A DNA stretch of 5,073 nt, taken from NCBI GenBank assembly GCA_022844575.1, contig JALHLL010000234.1:1-5073 (forward strand), given 5' to 3'. This DNA comes from a bacterium. GTDB lineage: Bacteria; Bacteroidota; Ignavibacteria; Kapaibacteriales; UBA961. A model generated the notes under the pieces. It ran no database searches. It was not told where the DNA came from and saw only the letters and a program-made list of their open reading frames with translations. The position numbers were made by a program, and so were the translations under genes. The first letter of the stretch is position 1, and the number at the start of each line of letters is the position of its first letter. Of this stretch, positions 1-5,073 are shown one piece after another.

Positions 1-431
1 GTATTTGCAGGTGGTGTGAATCGTGAGCTTGTCGCACCTGCAGGAATGGTTTCGGGCTTATAGCCCGGAATTGCTCTATTTTGTAATTGCGGACCTCCCA
101 TGTGTAAAAACGTATTACCGCTTTCATCGCTTTGCCCAAAACGTGTAAGGGTTGTAAAGGGAGTTCCTTTACCATCGCCGGCATGGCAACTACCACAACT
201 TGTAGCTACGAATGTGGGGCCAAGCCCCGTCTCCTTTGTAAAAATCTCATCATTGAATGCAATATCACCGCTAAGGAATTGAGCTCTTTCTTCATTACTC
301 AGCCCCTCTACAGTTCCATCCAACAAATCTTCTTCGGCAGGTGCATCGGGTTCAAAATGCGAACAAGCTGATAATATACTCAAACAGAGTATGAGTACAC
401 CACATTGTACAAAGGCATTATATGTTTTCAT
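1..431 (-). CDS. Di-haem oxidoreductase (DHOR/thiol-oxidoreductase-like) lipoprotein, N-terminal part; cut by window edge
   Basis: The gene starts with ATG at 431-429 and stays open to the left edge, giving 143 residues; the C-terminal part lies outside. The N-terminus is a lipoprotein signal: a hydrophobic stretch (about residues 8-21) ending in the lipobox L20-S21-A22-C23, so the mature protein should be lipid-anchored and face the periplasm. An acidic linker follows, then FND (59-61), GLGPTF (69-74), the haem c motif C79-G-S-C82-H83 (bases 183-197) with a GDGKG tail, and GGPQLQNRAIPG (112-123). This order matches the start of the DHOR family (PF06537; often called thiol oxidoreductase with two haem sites), whose second haem motif would lie outside the window. 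The family is predicted to be periplasmic redox proteins and is often encoded beside imelysin-like iron-uptake proteins; the actual substrate is unknown. No Shine-Dalgarno is visible. Plus-strand open frames over this region are shadows. Confidence 0.88.
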   Translation of the reverse strand, partial: MKTYNAFVQCGVLILCLSILSACSHFEPDAPAEEDLLDGTVEGLSNEERAQFLSGDIAFNDEIFTKETGLGPTFVATSCGSCHAGDGKGTPFTTLTRFGQSDESGNTFLHMGGPQLQNRAIPGYKPETIPAGATSSRFTPPAN

Positions 432-461
432 TTGAATCTAAATATAATTTAATGATTCAAA
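431..461. promoter_or_regulatory. Imperfect dyad covering the DHOR start codon; candidate operator or leader hairpin
   Basis: The plus-strand arms tttgaatc (431-438) and gattcaaa (454-461) are perfect inverted repeats. Inside them, taaat (439-443) and attta (447-451) also pair, leaving a 3-base centre and a 2-base bulge at 452-453. The structure ends on the A of the DHOR start codon. It could be a repressor operator or, if transcribed, a weak AT-rich hairpin hiding the start. A Bacteroidota-type -7 element (TAnnTTTG; here tatttttg on the minus strand, 465-458) overlaps one arm, but I found no matching -33 TTG, so the promoter call is weak. I could not assign a regulator; it does not resemble a Fur box closely. 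Confidence 0.4.
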
Positions 462-498
462 AATATAAAATTTAGCTATAACTAAAAAATTCTTTAAC

Positions 499-512
499 AT
501 GTGCTATCACAT
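499..512. repeat. Short inverted repeat ATGTG-N4-CACAT in the trmO-DHOR gap
   Basis: The perfect 5-base arms atgtg (499-503) and cacat (508-512) flank a 4-base centre (ctat). On the minus strand it lies after trmO, and a run of six T follows about 10 bases further on (490-480 region). It could therefore be a weak terminator for the trmO transcript or an operator upstream of the DHOR gene. The stem is short and AT-rich, and the T-run is separated from it, so neither role is secure. The spacing is too short for a standard Crp/Fnr site. Confidence 0.25.
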
Positions 513-582
513 ACTGAAACCGGATAAGTTAATGTATTGGGTTAGGTACTTGTGTGGTAAGATTATCGAAAGGGCTGTGGTT

Positions 583-1293
583 TTAAAGTTCCGTTGATGC
601 GGTAAGTTCAATTTTATAAAGTATGATGTCCGTCTGCTCTATACTATAGTATATGCGCCAAAAACGTATAGCAAGTACATATTCATTGCCGGTAATTTTT
701 TTTATACGTCGGTAGGGATGTGGGAAAGGGTCATTGAGAAGAATATCATATACCGTACTCCGTAAGAGTTTTTCATCTGCGCCGGCTTTATCCAATATGA
801 TTTTTACGGATTGTTTTTCTACAATGGAATAATGGGGTAATAAGGAAAGTTCCTCAACCCATCCTGCTTTCGCTTCAGGAAAAGAATCTATAGTCGGTAT
901 ATACGGTTTGATATCAAGTACGGGTGTTCCGTCGAGAATATCGGAATCGGCAATGTAAATGTCAAGACCTTTTATTTCAATAAGTCGAACGCATGACATA
1001 CCTATCTGATTGGGTCTGTATGGCGCGCGAGTAGCAAAAACTCCGCGTTTAGTTCTTCCTCGTGGTACTAATACTTTCGGTTTCCAATGATTATTTCTGT
1101 CGAATATATAAATAAGCCAAATTCTGTCAAATCCGGCTACATCCGATAATGCTTGTTCATAATTACAGTTCGGTAGAAGTTGCAGAATTGCTGGACTTTG
1201 TTCGTAACCTTTTTCGGGTTGATGAGGGCTTTCGTACTTTTTTTCTCTTTCCGTGTGTATATGACCGATAGGGGTGAAAATATGCTCGGACAT
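583..1293 (-). CDS. trmO: tRNA (N6-threonylcarbamoyladenosine(37)-N6)-methyltransferase TrmO (TsaA/YaeB family)
   Basis: TrmO uses S-adenosylmethionine to methylate N6 of t6A at position 37 of certain ANN-decoding tRNAs (tRNA-Thr in E. coli), tuning anticodon decoding in the cytoplasm. The protein has 236 residues, close to the 235 of E. coli TrmO, and aligns from its first residues: I-F-T-P-I-G-H-I (5-12) matches the family opening. The hallmark GVFATRAPYRPNQIGMS spans residues 84-100, and LDGTPVLDIKPYIP spans 120-133; both belong to the SAM-binding beta-barrel domain. The family's C-terminal DPRPAY-type motif appears as DPFPHPY (188-194), and NPIG is NQIG (95-98) here; both are substitutions at usually conserved places. 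ATG at 1293 fits the family start, but no Shine-Dalgarno precedes it. It lies 35 bases after the GNAT gene, so co-transcription is likely. The enzyme needs t6A made elsewhere by the Tsa proteins. Confidence 0.95.
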   Translation of the reverse strand: MSEHIFTPIGHIHTEREKKYESPHQPEKGYEQSPAILQLLPNCNYEQALSDVAGFDRIWLIYIFDRNNHWKPKVLVPRGRTKRGVFATRAPYRPNQIGMSCVRLIEIKGLDIYIADSDILDGTPVLDIKPYIPTIDSFPEAKAGWVEELSLLPHYSIVEKQSVKIILDKAGADEKLLRSTVYDILLNDPFPHPYRRIKKITGNEYVLAIRFWRIYYSIEQTDIILYKIELTASTEL

Positions 1294-1328
1294 AATTTTA
1301 TGTATCTATTTGCGAAAAAAGAAAAATA

Positions 1329-2195
1329 TTAATAATTATTATACAGTATTTCCTGAGGCAAAAGGAAAAAACTGTTTTCATCCGCTATTATTCCTTTTTT
1401 CAGATAAGCAACTACTTTAAAACCATCCTGATATGCACTGTTCATAGTGTGAATATCCTCTGCTGAGACAATCATATAATCTCGGTTTCTCGTATTATGA
1501 TCTATATATACCTGCAATCGTGCAAAGTCAATTCTGTTTCCAAGAAAACCGCGTCTATCCAATGGCAAGCATATAGTAAAACACGTACCGAGCGGTTTAA
1601 GGTCAGGGTAAAATGCTTCTGCAATCCAGCCCACTTTGTTAATAAGAATATGCGCCGACGTATAATTTTCCAAATCCAAAAGTCCCCGTTTTACACCTGA
1701 ACCCCTTTGCATTGCCAAAACGCAAGAATATTCTATAAGTGCTTGCCCTACATTAAGTCCGCTTAATGATTGATCGACCCCGAGTCTTAATGTATAGGAT
1801 GTTCTTTCGGGTGTGTCGTACCCGGCTTCAAATAAACAAGCAACTATAGCGGAATCGGGTTTCCTGATTACCAAACCGTGCCCGTACTTTATAAATCGAT
1901 ACATATCGTATGCACTTATTTCTTCGGCTATATCGGAAGGATAGCGTTTTTTAATAAATGCAAATAATTCTTCAACATCGGCTATAACCGCACGCCTTAA
2001 ATACAAACCTTTACTTGCAAGCGAACGCTCGATAATTTTCAAGGTAGTAGATGTAAATTCATCATCCGCTAATGCTAATGTACGGCTATCCGTTTTATAG
2101 CATATTTCACGAGGTTTTACATACATAAAATCAGTTTTTTCGGTACTGCCTTTTGAGGAAGCGCCTATACTGTGAAAATGTACCTGCACTGACAT
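1329..2195 (-). CDS. GNAT-fold acetyltransferase-like protein with unrecognised N- and C-terminal segments
   Basis: This 288-residue protein has a GNAT-like core at about residues 64-212. LRRAVIADVEELFAFIKK (66-83) is the usual opening strand and helix. YTLRLGV (134-140) is the beta-4 strand, followed by a motif A-like loop S145-G-L-N-V-G150. N177-x-x-S-A-H-x-L-I-N-K-V-G-W190 is a clear motif B-like segment. Motif A lacks the usual Arg/Gln and the first glycine of RxxGxG (Ser145 and Asn148 here), so acetyl-CoA binding is plausible but not assured. Residues 1-63 and 214-288 match nothing I recognise; no signal peptide or membrane segment is present, so it is probably cytoplasmic. ATG at 2195 has no Shine-Dalgarno; Met24 (2126) is an alternative start that would drop a low-complexity Ser/Gly-containing leader. 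It lies 36 bases after the receptor gene and 35 before trmO. The substrate is unknown. Confidence 0.7.
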   Translation of the reverse strand: MSVQVHFHSIGASSKGSTEKTDFMYVKPREICYKTDSRTLALADDEFTSTTLKIIERSLASKGLYLRRAVIADVEELFAFIKKRYPSDIAEEISAYDMYRFIKYGHGLVIRKPDSAIVACLFEAGYDTPERTSYTLRLGVDQSLSGLNVGQALIEYSCVLAMQRGSGVKRGLLDLENYTSAHILINKVGWIAEAFYPDLKPLGTCFTICLPLDRRGFLGNRIDFARLQVYIDHNTRNRDYMIVSAEDIHTMNSAYQDGFKVVAYLKKGIIADENSFFLLPQEILYNNY

Positions 2196-2231
2196 ATGGA
2201 CTTTTGAGTGTAAAAAAAATGAAAAAAGAAT

Positions 2232-4829
2232 CTACAAATCGTACATTAGTCGGAACATAATGTTCTGTTCTCTTTGGGGTGTTCTGCCCGAATAAAAAGC
2301 GCCGTCCGCACTTCGTACACCCGGGTCAAAATATTCCAAATTCGTCATATTATTCACAATTAACTGACAAGTAATATCCGGTAGTAAATTCTCAACGGAT
2401 AATGTCCCGTTAAGTAGCAATACGGAATTAAATGTACCGAAGGGATTAGCAGGAACGGATGTGCCTGTACCTGTCGGTCTTTCGCCTATATAGTTACCAC
2501 GAATATTAAATCTGAAATAATCAAGTAGCAAAACGTCAACACCCACATTAAAAGCCAATGTAGGAATATCGCCAACACGTATTTCTCCTGTTTCCGTATT
2601 ATAAGGGTCAGTATAGGTAAAATTTGTATAAACGGAATAATTTTCTGCAATTTGTCCGGTTATCGCTGCCTGAATTCCCTGAATGCGAAGTGAACCGACA
2701 CCGTCATTTTTTGTAGTCGGATTACCTGTTTTCGGATCGATAACTGGTACAGTGCCCACAACATTATCATAATTAGCATGGTAATAAGCAATTTCGGCAA
2801 AAATGTCATCGTTAATTTTCCAACCGCCGCTCAGTTCTATATTACTAACATTTTCGCTCGGTAATTCGGGGTTTGTTACCTTTCTTGCTGTATTGGTAGA
2901 ATATCGCTGATAGATTGCCGGCTGCTTAAAAGCTGTTGCATAAATACCCTTAAAAACGAAATCACCCGGTGTATATACAACAGCAATTCTCGGATTAAAT
3001 ACAGATTGTTTCACACTACGTATTCTTGTATCATCATAACGTCCTCCAAGCACAAATTTCAGATTTTCTATCGGTTTATACGTTGATTGAAGATAAAAGC
3101 CCAAATCACGCTGATCGAAACTATCGCCGCCAGTACCTATTGAGGAGGTACCGCTATCAACCGGAGGTGCTGCATAGGAAATTAAATAATCACCTTGTAT
3201 CATTGAAGAACGAACCTCTACTCCACCGATAATATCAAAATTCGAACTAAGCGTTAAAACCGCTTTTAACTCATTTCTTAATTGGCGGGAAAGTACATAA
3301 TAATACTCGGTAATCCATACCGGTGCACGGTTCCCTATCAGTCTTGATAAATTTCTTCCACCATTAGAGTAATTCAATAAATAAACGGCTTTCGTATCAT
3401 CGTCCAATTCGTGGGAGCGGAATTGCGTTAAATTACTGATAAGTAAATTATCGTTTATTTGTTTTTCATATTTTATGTAAAGGGCTGTTTGCAAAGGTAT
3501 CCACAATGAACCGTTTTTCGAGCCGGCTTCATTATTATCAGTGTAAAATGTAGTGCCACCTGTTTCCGAACGCCATGTTTGAAAAGACAAAGTAAAATCC
3601 GAAATTTTAATTTTCGCACCCCATAAATAGGTGTCAGTAATATTAGAATACCTAACCGGACTACCGTTTACATCTTGCTGCAAAGCTCTTTTATCGTGAT
3701 TGCGAGCGGTATTTGCTCCTGCATCTGTAAGGCGTACTGCTGTTGTATCGCCGGCATTATTACGAATAATGTTGTAAAGAGGATTGTTATCTGTCAGGCC
3801 ATTATCCAATACATATTTGCTTGCATTGTTCGTAATGCTCAAAGCCGAAGCATAGTCGAAATTATCATAATAAGACGGCGAATAATCATAATCCGTGAAT
3901 CGTGACAAATCCATTTCATCGGAACGGAACACTCTACCGGTTAATGATAAAGAAATACCCGAATATCTGCCTGATAAAGTAACATCGGCGTATCTGGTAC
4001 TCCAAGAGCCATAATTTGCTTGAGCCGATATACCGAAATCCATGTTTTCATCCATGTATTCTTCGGGTTCTTTTGTAATAATATTTATTACACCGAGAAA
4101 AGCATTTGCTCCATACATTGTAGAAGCAGGTCCGTAAACCACTTCTATTCTTTTTACATTACTTAAAGGATATTGTCTGCCGAAATAAGCAATATTCGTC
4201 CACAAATCATTTTCCTCAACACCATCAACCAAAACCATAGTCCGGTCGGTATTATTAGAACGATAGCCCCGCGTATAAACATTGGAGTATGTTGCGCCGA
4301 AGGTACGTGAAATCGAAAAACCGGGCAAATCGCTTAATACTGCTTCCAAATCCAAATAACCCCGACGTGTTATTTGCTCTTTTGTTACCACCATAACGGT
4401 AGCCGGCGCTGCTAACAAATCCTCTGCTTTTTTAGAAACAGAAGTAATCAATACTCTTTTGCTGTTTTGTTTAATAAGGGTTACAAGTTCAATAAACAAA
4501 GGTGGGTCGAATAAATCAGGTTCAAAATTCGGTTCTATTTTTAATAAACGTCCCACATTGGCAAGTGCTACATCATTACTATCGAGAGCTAAATAACTCA
4601 TAGCCAAATAACGATATGCCTGCACTCTTTGTTTATCGGAAAAGCCGGAAGAAATACAGGGTTCTAATGTTGTAAAAACCCTATCAAATTGACCTATCTC
4701 ATAAAATTTTCGTGCATCCGTTAATGCAATATCACCGCACTCTTGCGAATGCAACAGGGAAATTGCCAAGAGCGTATGTATAAAGCCGAAAAGAAAAATG
4801 CTTCTGTAAAGCGGTTTCCTTATTGACAT
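2232..4829 (-). CDS. TonB-dependent outer-membrane receptor with N-terminal TPR-like domain
   Basis: This 865-residue protein is complete. A Sec signal peptide (residues 1 to about 28) ends in LLHSQ, with no lipobox. Residues 30-120 form a helical, TPR-like periplasmic domain (FYEIGQFDRVFTTLEPC, then AYRYLAMSYLAL, then a DPPLFIELV segment) with two cysteines, C31 and C58, that might pair. Residues 126-145 (VLITSVSKKAEDLLAAPATV) are the usual lead-in to the plug and may include the TonB-box equivalent. The plug spans about 140-255: VLSDLPGF (164-171), TRGYRSN (186-192), MVLVDGVEEN (198-207), RIEVVYGPASTMYGANAFLG (227-246) and INIITKEP (248-255). The rest is the beta-barrel, with NNMTNLEYFDPG (826-837) and the closing strand MFRLMYDL (858-865). 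It should take up a bound ligand using TonB energy; the ligand cannot be told from the sequence. It is likely translated by coupling to the WD40 gene. Confidence 0.95.
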   Translation of the reverse strand: MSIRKPLYRSIFLFGFIHTLLAISLLHSQECGDIALTDARKFYEIGQFDRVFTTLEPCISSGFSDKQRVQAYRYLAMSYLALDSNDVALANVGRLLKIEPNFEPDLFDPPLFIELVTLIKQNSKRVLITSVSKKAEDLLAAPATVMVVTKEQITRRGYLDLEAVLSDLPGFSISRTFGATYSNVYTRGYRSNNTDRTMVLVDGVEENDLWTNIAYFGRQYPLSNVKRIEVVYGPASTMYGANAFLGVINIITKEPEEYMDENMDFGISAQANYGSWSTRYADVTLSGRYSGISLSLTGRVFRSDEMDLSRFTDYDYSPSYYDNFDYASALSITNNASKYVLDNGLTDNNPLYNIIRNNAGDTTAVRLTDAGANTARNHDKRALQQDVNGSPVRYSNITDTYLWGAKIKISDFTLSFQTWRSETGGTTFYTDNNEAGSKNGSLWIPLQTALYIKYEKQINDNLLISNLTQFRSHELDDDTKAVYLLNYSNGGRNLSRLIGNRAPVWITEYYYVLSRQLRNELKAVLTLSSNFDIIGGVEVRSSMIQGDYLISYAAPPVDSGTSSIGTGGDSFDQRDLGFYLQSTYKPIENLKFVLGGRYDDTRIRSVKQSVFNPRIAVVYTPGDFVFKGIYATAFKQPAIYQRYSTNTARKVTNPELPSENVSNIELSGGWKINDDIFAEIAYYHANYDNVVGTVPVIDPKTGNPTTKNDGVGSLRIQGIQAAITGQIAENYSVYTNFTYTDPYNTETGEIRVGDIPTLAFNVGVDVLLLDYFRFNIRGNYIGERPTGTGTSVPANPFGTFNSVLLLNGTLSVENLLPDITCQLIVNNMTNLEYFDPGVRSADGAFYSGRTPQREQNIMFRLMYDL

Positions 4830-5073
4830 ATCTCCTCCTGATTCACATCATCACCCACATACTTATACCATTCATCATCTGTAAGCGATTTTCTTTTTGT
4901 ACGTGTACAAATTTTGCGAGCCAATACATCGGGTTTTGATGTCCAGAATCGTACTGTTTTATCCGCCGAGCCGGAGATTATCTTATCGCCCGTTTTATCG
5001 AATGCAACACCATATACCCAATTATCATGACCTTCCAACACAACCGGTGCCTGTGATGGCTTGTTATAGTCCC
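4820..5073 (-). CDS. WD40-repeat protein, C-terminal end; cut by window edge
   Basis: The reading frame is open from the right edge to the TAA at 4822-4820, giving 83 residues; the real start lies outside. An internal GTG at 5041 is not the start, because the frame and the repeat homology continue upstream of it (DYNKPSQAPVV). The segment holds the last WD40 blade: L12-E-G-H15 as the GH turn, then WVYGVAFDKTGDKIISGSADKTVRFW with F42-W43 in place of the closing WD. A tail follows, ARKICTRTKRKSLTDDEWYKYVGDD and ending EEICQ. A closing motif of the form (R/K)xLTxxEWxxYVGDD...C is common at the C-terminus of multi-blade bacterial WD40 proteins, often joined to caspase-like or STAND NTPase domains, so such a domain may lie upstream. 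WD40 propellers serve as protein-binding platforms; the partner is unknown. Its end overlaps the receptor gene by 10 bases. Confidence 0.88.
   Translation of the reverse strand, partial: DYNKPSQAPVVLEGHDNWVYGVAFDKTGDKIISGSADKTVRFWTSKPDVLARKICTRTKRKSLTDDEWYKYVGDDVNQEEICQ
4832..4839 (-). promoter_or_regulatory. Strong Shine-Dalgarno for the TonB receptor, inside the WD40 coding region
   Basis: On the minus strand AGGAGGAG is followed by AT and the receptor ATG (4829-4827); the AGGAGG core sits 4 bases from the start. The same bases encode Gln-Glu-Glu near the end of the WD40 protein. The site fixes the receptor start and fits translational coupling, since ribosomes finishing the WD40 gene at 4820 stop only a few bases past the receptor start. 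Confidence 0.85.

Noticed and set aside
100..371. Two plus-strand open frames of 60 and 79 codons
   Set aside because: They lie antisense to the DHOR gene, whose minus-strand frame has a signal peptide, a haem motif and family motifs.
499..512. Crp/Fnr-type operator
   Set aside because: The half-sites TGTG and CACA are separated by only 4 bases; the usual TGTGA-N6-TCACA spacing is absent.
1497..1700. Plus-strand open frame of 67 codons
   Set aside because: It is antisense to the GNAT-like gene, has no recognisable motif and is a shadow frame.
2124..2126. Met24 as the true start of the GNAT-like protein
   Set aside because: Neither start has a Shine-Dalgarno. The upstream ATG gives the shorter gap from the receptor and was kept, but this choice is not secure.
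2210..2265. Possible terminator of the receptor gene: palindrome gaacat-a-atgttc (2253-2265) followed by T-runs at 2210-2229
   Set aside because: The palindrome is inside the coding region, AT-rich and over 20 bases from the T-run, and the next gene follows at 2195; read-through is more likely.
3026..3905. Plus-strand open frames at 3026-3232 and 3675-3905
   Set aside because: They are antisense to the receptor barrel; the Ile/Arg-rich runs are the reverse of Tyr/Asp codons.
5039..5041. GTG as the start of a 73-residue protein
   Set aside because: The same frame continues to the window edge with sequence typical of the lead-in to a WD40 blade, so the gene is cut, not short.
1..5073. CRISPR arrays, tRNA or rRNA genes, insertion sequences
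   Set aside because: No spaced direct repeats, cloverleaf-like segments, transposase motifs or terminal inverted repeats were seen on either strand.

Overview
The window carries five genes, all on the minus strand, so transcription runs from high to low coordinates. The sequence is AT-rich. The gene content (a TonB-dependent outer-membrane receptor, a lipoprotein di-haem oxidoreductase, a WD40 protein with a tail seen in multidomain bacterial WD40 proteins) suggests a Gram-negative bacterium of the Bacteroidota/Chlorobiota/Ignavibacteriota (Kapabacteria-like) assemblage. This placement is inferred from architecture and style, not from a marker gene.

Layout in order of transcription. (1) 5073-4820: the C-terminal end of a WD40-repeat protein that enters from the right edge. 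(2) 4829-2232: a complete 865-residue TonB-dependent receptor with a signal peptide, a helical TPR-like N-terminal domain, a plug and a beta-barrel. It overlaps the WD40 gene by 10 bases, and its Shine-Dalgarno lies inside the WD40 coding sequence. (3) 2195-1329: a 288-residue protein with a GNAT acetyltransferase-like core, flanked by N- and C-terminal segments I do not recognise. (4) 1293-583: trmO (tsaA/yaeB), the tRNA m6t6A37 methyltransferase. (5) 431-1: the N-terminal 143 residues of a lipoprotein of the di-haem oxidoreductase (DHOR, thiol-oxidoreductase-like) family. This gene runs off the left edge and has an intact CxxCH haem motif.

Genes 1-4 are tightly spaced (10-base overlap, then gaps of 36 and 35 bases) and may be read through as one unit, although trmO and the GNAT protein have no obvious functional link to the receptor. 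The 151-base gap at 432-582 is the only sizeable intergenic region. It probably separates a second transcription unit that starts with the DHOR gene. It holds an imperfect dyad directly on the DHOR start codon and a second short inverted repeat.

I see no clearly new defence or mobile system. The points most worth following are the translationally coupled WD40/TonB-receptor pair, the odd GNAT protein, and the DHOR lipoprotein with its start-site dyad. DHOR genes often sit beside imelysin-type iron-uptake genes, so the sequence just left of the window is of interest. No RNA genes, CRISPR arrays, insertion sequences or origins were seen.
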